Origin: Nitratireductor pacificus pht-3B
Lineage (GTDB): Bacteria; Pseudomonadota; Alphaproteobacteria; Rhizobiales; Rhizobiaceae
Assembly: GCF_000300335.1 (NCBI RefSeq)
Contig: NZ_AMRM01000012.1
Span: forward strand, 62,001-126,000
DNA: 64,000 bases
Direction of reading: 5' to 3'
Below, piece by piece: positions 61,482-64,000 of the stretch. Made by a program: the position numbers and the translations under genes. The notes under the pieces were generated by a model that saw only the letters and a program-made list of their open reading frames with translations, did no database searches and was not told the DNA's origin. Each line of letters starts with the position of its first letter. The first letter of the stretch is position 1.

Positions 61482-62066
61482 TCAGTCCGAAGGCGTCCCG
61501 GCCAGGGCCTTCTCGATCTGCGGCATCAGATCGTCGCGGATGCTCTCGGGCGAGAAGGGGCCGACATGCTTGTAGCGGATCGTGCCGTCCGGACCGACGA
61601 GGAAGGTCTCGGGAACGCCGTAGACGCCCCAGTCGATGGCGGTCCGGCCGCTCTGGTCGACGCCGATCGCGGCAAAGGGATTGCCGAGGTCGCCGAGGAA
61701 GCGGCGCGCATTCTCCGGCTTGTCCTTGTAGTTCAGGCCGGCCAGGGCGAAACGCCCGTCGGCGGCCAGTTCCATCAGCAGCGGATGCTCCTGTCGGCAT
61801 GGCACGCACCAGGAGCCCCAGACGTTCACCAGCGTCACCTTGCCGGCGAAATCCGTCGAGGAGAGCCCGGGAAGGCCCACGCCCTCCAGCGGAGGAAGAT
61901 CCGTCTGCGGGGCCGGCTTGTCGATCAATGCCGACGGAACGATCGCCGAATCGCGGCCTGAAACGAGTTGCAGCAGGAAGATCGCAGAAAGCGCCAGGAA
62001 TGCCGCCAGCGGCAGAAGCATCATCAGCCGCCGCGACCGGACGGCCTTCCCGTCGCCGGCGCTCAT
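61482..62066 (-). CDS. ccmG: Cytochrome c biogenesis thiol:disulfide interchange protein CcmG/DsbE
   Basis: A 194-residue protein. An N-terminal anchor (LMMLLPLAAFLALSAIFLLQLVSG) is followed by a periplasmic thioredoxin fold with the CxxC active site WCVPC in LVNVWGSWCVPCRQEHPLL and the cis-Pro region YGVPETFLVGPDGTI. It reduces apocytochrome c haem-binding cysteines before haem attachment. It is the last gene of the ccm operon; its ATG overlaps the ccmD stop (ATGA at 62063-62066). Confidence 0.95.
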   Translation of the reverse strand: MSAGDGKAVRSRRLMMLLPLAAFLALSAIFLLQLVSGRDSAIVPSALIDKPAPQTDLPPLEGVGLPGLSSTDFAGKVTLVNVWGSWCVPCRQEHPLLMELAADGRFALAGLNYKDKPENARRFLGDLGNPFAAIGVDQSGRTAIDWGVYGVPETFLVGPDGTIRYKHVGPFSPESIRDDLMPQIEKALAGTPSD

Positions 62067-62260
62067 TTGCCGGTTCTCTTTCCGCCGGAGTCCGTCTTGC
62101 CCGGCTCCCTGCGCTCGGACCGGCGGCGGATGCCGCGCTGTTCCAGCTCCTTCAGCTCCCGCTTGCGCGACGCCTGGTCGATCAGGATCCAGATGCCGAC
62201 GGCGGCGATCACCAGGGCCGAGATGCCGTAGGCCGCGAAGACATAGGCCGCATGGGTCAT
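62063..62260 (-). CDS. ccmD: Heme exporter protein CcmD
   Basis: A 65-residue single-span protein: MTHAAYVFAAYGISALVIAAVGIWILID, then a basic cytoplasmic tail (SRKRELKELEQRGIRRRSERRE). The pattern (Tyr-x-Phe-x-Ala-Tyr before the helix) is diagnostic. CcmD helps release holo-CcmE from the CcmABC complex. Its ATG overlaps the ccmC stop (62257-62260), and its stop overlaps the ccmG start. It is short and easily missed. Confidence 0.93.
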   Translation of the reverse strand: MTHAAYVFAAYGISALVIAAVGIWILIDQASRKRELKELEQRGIRRRSERREPGKTDSGGKRTGK

Positions 62261-63033
62261 CGCGCCGCCCTTTCGGCCGCGCGGGCGGAAAGCCTGCGCA
62301 TGGCGATCACCCGGCGACGCCAAATCTCGGCTCGCATCGCCATCAGGTGCAGTGTCAGGAACAGGAGCGTGAAGCCCAGCGCGCAGATCAGCAGCGGCCA
62401 TAGCAGGCTCGTATGGATGGTCGGCCCGTCGAGCCGGAACACCGAGGCCGGCTGGTGCAGCGTGTTCCACCAGTCGACGGAGAACTTGATGATCGGGATG
62501 TTGATGAAGCCGACCAGCGTCAGGATCGCCGCCGCCCGCGCCGAGCGGCCGGGATCGTCCATGGCGCGCGTCAGCGCGATGATGCCGAGATACATCAGGA
62601 ACAGCACGAAGACCGAGGTCAGCCGCGCATCCCACACCCACCACGTTCCCCACATGGGCTTGCCCCAGATCGAGCCGGTCAGGAGCGCCAGCGCCGTGAA
62701 GGCCGCCCCGATCGGCGCCGCCGATTTCAGCGCCACATCCGCCAGGGGGTGCTTCCAGACCAGCGTGCCGAGTGCGGCGGCGGCCATCAGCGAATAGCAG
62801 AACATGGCGAGCCACGCGAAGGGCACATGGATGTACATGATGCGCACGGTTATGCCCTGCTGGTAGTCCTCCGGCGCAGCGAAGGCCAGGTAAAGTCCGC
62901 CGGCAACGACGACCAGCGCCGTCGCGCCCAGCCACGGCACCAGACGGTCGGCCAGCGCCAGGAAGCGCGTCGGGTTGGCGAGTGCTGTCAGGCGGCCTGA
63001 AAGCGTCGAAGCTTGTGGGGTGGCGTCTGTCAT
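62257..63033 (-). CDS. ccmC: Heme exporter protein CcmC
   Basis: About 258 residues and six membrane helices. The tryptophan-rich haem-handling motif WGTWWVWDARLTSVFVLFLMYLG is present, with conserved His residues in the periplasmic loops (YIHVPFAW; WNTLHQPAS). CcmC attaches haem to CcmE. The start is set at ATG 63033; ATG 63045 is possible. It is coupled to ccmD by a 4-base overlap. Confidence 0.95.
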   Translation of the reverse strand: MTDATPQASTLSGRLTALANPTRFLALADRLVPWLGATALVVVAGGLYLAFAAPEDYQQGITVRIMYIHVPFAWLAMFCYSLMAAAALGTLVWKHPLADVALKSAAPIGAAFTALALLTGSIWGKPMWGTWWVWDARLTSVFVLFLMYLGIIALTRAMDDPGRSARAAAILTLVGFINIPIIKFSVDWWNTLHQPASVFRLDGPTIHTSLLWPLLICALGFTLLFLTLHLMAMRAEIWRRRVIAMRRLSARAAERAAR

Positions 63034-63112
63034 GCCTGAACCCATAACCCTGCCCGTCCCGTTCCGCAATCTTCCCGTTTGCTGCAGATCGCCGCTCCCG
63101 CGCCCCCGATGC

Positions 63113-63778
63113 TCAGTCGCCGCTCCAGCGCAGCGCCAGCGCCGCGGCCAGCGGCCCGATCACGGCGAACAGCAGCGTCAGCGCGGCGAGGATGAGGAAA
63201 GGCGGCAGGAACGGGTCAGGATCGGCGATCGCGCCGCGCGCTGCGGCGACGCCGAAGATCAGGACGGGAATGACGAGCGGCAGGATCAGCACCGACACGA
63301 GCAGCCCGCCGCGCGGCAGCGCCACCGCCAGCGCCGCGCCCACCGCGCCGATGAAGGTGATCGCCGGCGTGCCGACGGCGAGCGTCAGCGTGGCCGCCAT
63401 GATGCCGGTGGGTTCGACATTCATGAAAAGACCGAGCAGCGGCGCCACCACCACCAGCGGCAGCACGTTGACGGTCCAGTGGGCGAGGCATTTGACGAAG
63501 ACGGTCAGTGCCGTCATGTGCCGGCTGCCGGCGAGCAGCAGGAGATCCAGCGAGCCGTCGTCCCGGTCGGCCTGGAACAGCCGCTCGAGGCCGAGAAGAC
63601 TGGCCAGCAGCGCACCGATCCACAGGATCGCCGGGCCGATGCGGGCCAGCAGGTTGAGGTCGGGTCCGACGCCGAACGGAATGACGGCGACGACGGCGAG
63701 GAAGAACAACACCCCCGTCAGCGCCCCGCTGCCGGCGCGGGTACCAAGTCGTGCTTCGCGCAGGAAGAGGGCTAGCAT
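63113..63778 (-). CDS. ccmB: Heme exporter protein CcmB
   Basis: A 221-residue, six-helix membrane subunit of the CcmAB ABC complex. Family blocks are LFLREARLGTRAGSGALTGVLFFLAVVAVIPFGVGPD, LLASLLGLERLFQADRDDGSLDLLLLAG, FVKCLAHW and PRGGLLVSVLILPLVIPVLIFG. It lies 61 bases downstream of ccmA and 79 bases upstream of ccmC. Confidence 0.95.
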   Translation of the reverse strand: MLALFLREARLGTRAGSGALTGVLFFLAVVAVIPFGVGPDLNLLARIGPAILWIGALLASLLGLERLFQADRDDGSLDLLLLAGSRHMTALTVFVKCLAHWTVNVLPLVVVAPLLGLFMNVEPTGIMAATLTLAVGTPAITFIGAVGAALAVALPRGGLLVSVLILPLVIPVLIFGVAAARGAIADPDPFLPPFLILAALTLLFAVIGPLAAALALRWSGD

Positions 63779-63839
63779 GGTGTGGGAGATCCGTCTGATG
63801 GGAGAGGGGGGCGCGAAGGAGCGCCATCAGCCAACGTTC

Positions 63840-64000
63840 TCACTCCACTCTCTCCCCCATCCGCAGCTCCCGCACCCCGTCCAGCCCGAGCGGCAGGTGC
63901 GTCGCCGCGACGATGATCCCGCCATCCTCCAGATGCACGCCCATCAGCTCCGCGAACTGCGCCTCCGAAGCCCTGTCGAGGCCGGAGGTCGGTTCGTCGA
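63840..64000 (-). CDS. ccmA: Heme exporter ATPase CcmA, C-terminal fragment
   Basis: The reverse strand from the window edge encodes about 53 C-terminal residues of an ABC ATPase. The Walker B/D-loop sequence [11 protein letters not shown] is followed by the H-loop [10 protein letters not shown] and a short end ([10 protein letters not shown]). Together with ccmB directly downstream this identifies CcmA. The rest lies outside the window. Confidence 0.9.
   Translation of the reverse strand, partial: DEPTSGLDRASEAQFAELMGVHLEDGGIIVAATHLPLGLDGVRELRMGERVE

Overview
The window is GC-rich, densely coded chromosomal DNA from an alphaproteobacterium, most likely a member of the Hyphomicrobiales (Rhizobiales) near Mesorhizobium/Phyllobacteriaceae. 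I infer this from the ccmABCDG order, the housekeeping set at the right end (typA, ppa, YggT, DUF167) and the load of Opp/TRAP transporters and FCD-type GntR regulators. It has two halves: about 0-35 kb is accessory catabolic and surface-polysaccharide DNA, and about 42-64 kb is core-like backbone. A giant autotransporter gene flanked by decayed insertion sequences sits between them.

Left half. A TRAP transporter (dctP plus the start of dctQ) lies under a perfect 19-bp palindrome. Next is a translationally coupled operon of an MFS exporter, a methyltransferase, a saccharopine-dehydrogenase-like enzyme and a TetR regulator. A LysR regulator diverges, across an LTTR-type box, from a complete peptide-import operon (fused double ATPase, binding protein, two permeases) that ends with a P1 aminopeptidase and an isoaspartyl peptidase. 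Then come an HTH/alpha-beta-hydrolase fusion, a protein with a signal-like segment in its middle, a DUF2194-like deacetylase and a GT4 glycosyltransferase, probably surface-polysaccharide functions.

From 20.9 to 34.9 kb lies one catabolic locus: an Opp-type ABC importer whose ATPases sit at one end and whose permeases and binding protein sit at the other. Between them are two enolase-superfamily dehydratases, two SDR dehydrogenases, a FAH-family 2,4-diketo-3-deoxy-acid hydrolase, an AstE-type deacylase and an M81 metallopeptidase. A GntR regulator closes the locus. Three copies of one near-identical 20-bp palindrome (ATCGTATA-N4-TATACGAT) lie in front of the ATPase operon, the deacylase/dehydratase divergent pair and the gntR/binding-protein divergent pair, so the locus appears to be a single regulon. 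The enzymes fit the non-phosphorylating L-fuconate/L-rhamnonate-type route to pyruvate plus a hydroxy acid; the deacylases suggest that the imported substrate is conjugated.

Middle. A roughly 2,000-residue autotransporter adhesin is split into two frames at a G6 run, exactly where a 384-bp perfect direct repeat begins. IS3-family and IS6-family transposase remnants lie on either side, and a tRNA-Ala(CGC) follows.

Right half. YggT, DUF167, ppa, a GNAT, the lemA/TPM operon, pyridoxal kinase, carbonic anhydrase, a Bcr/CflA exporter with MarR, an M3 peptidase, phoD, a persulfide-dioxygenase-like metallo-hydrolase, typA, two LysE exporters and ccmABCDG. An unusual tRNA with a leucine-type body but a UGA anticodon lies at 60.2 kb, and an 18-nt piece of it recurs about 540 bp away.
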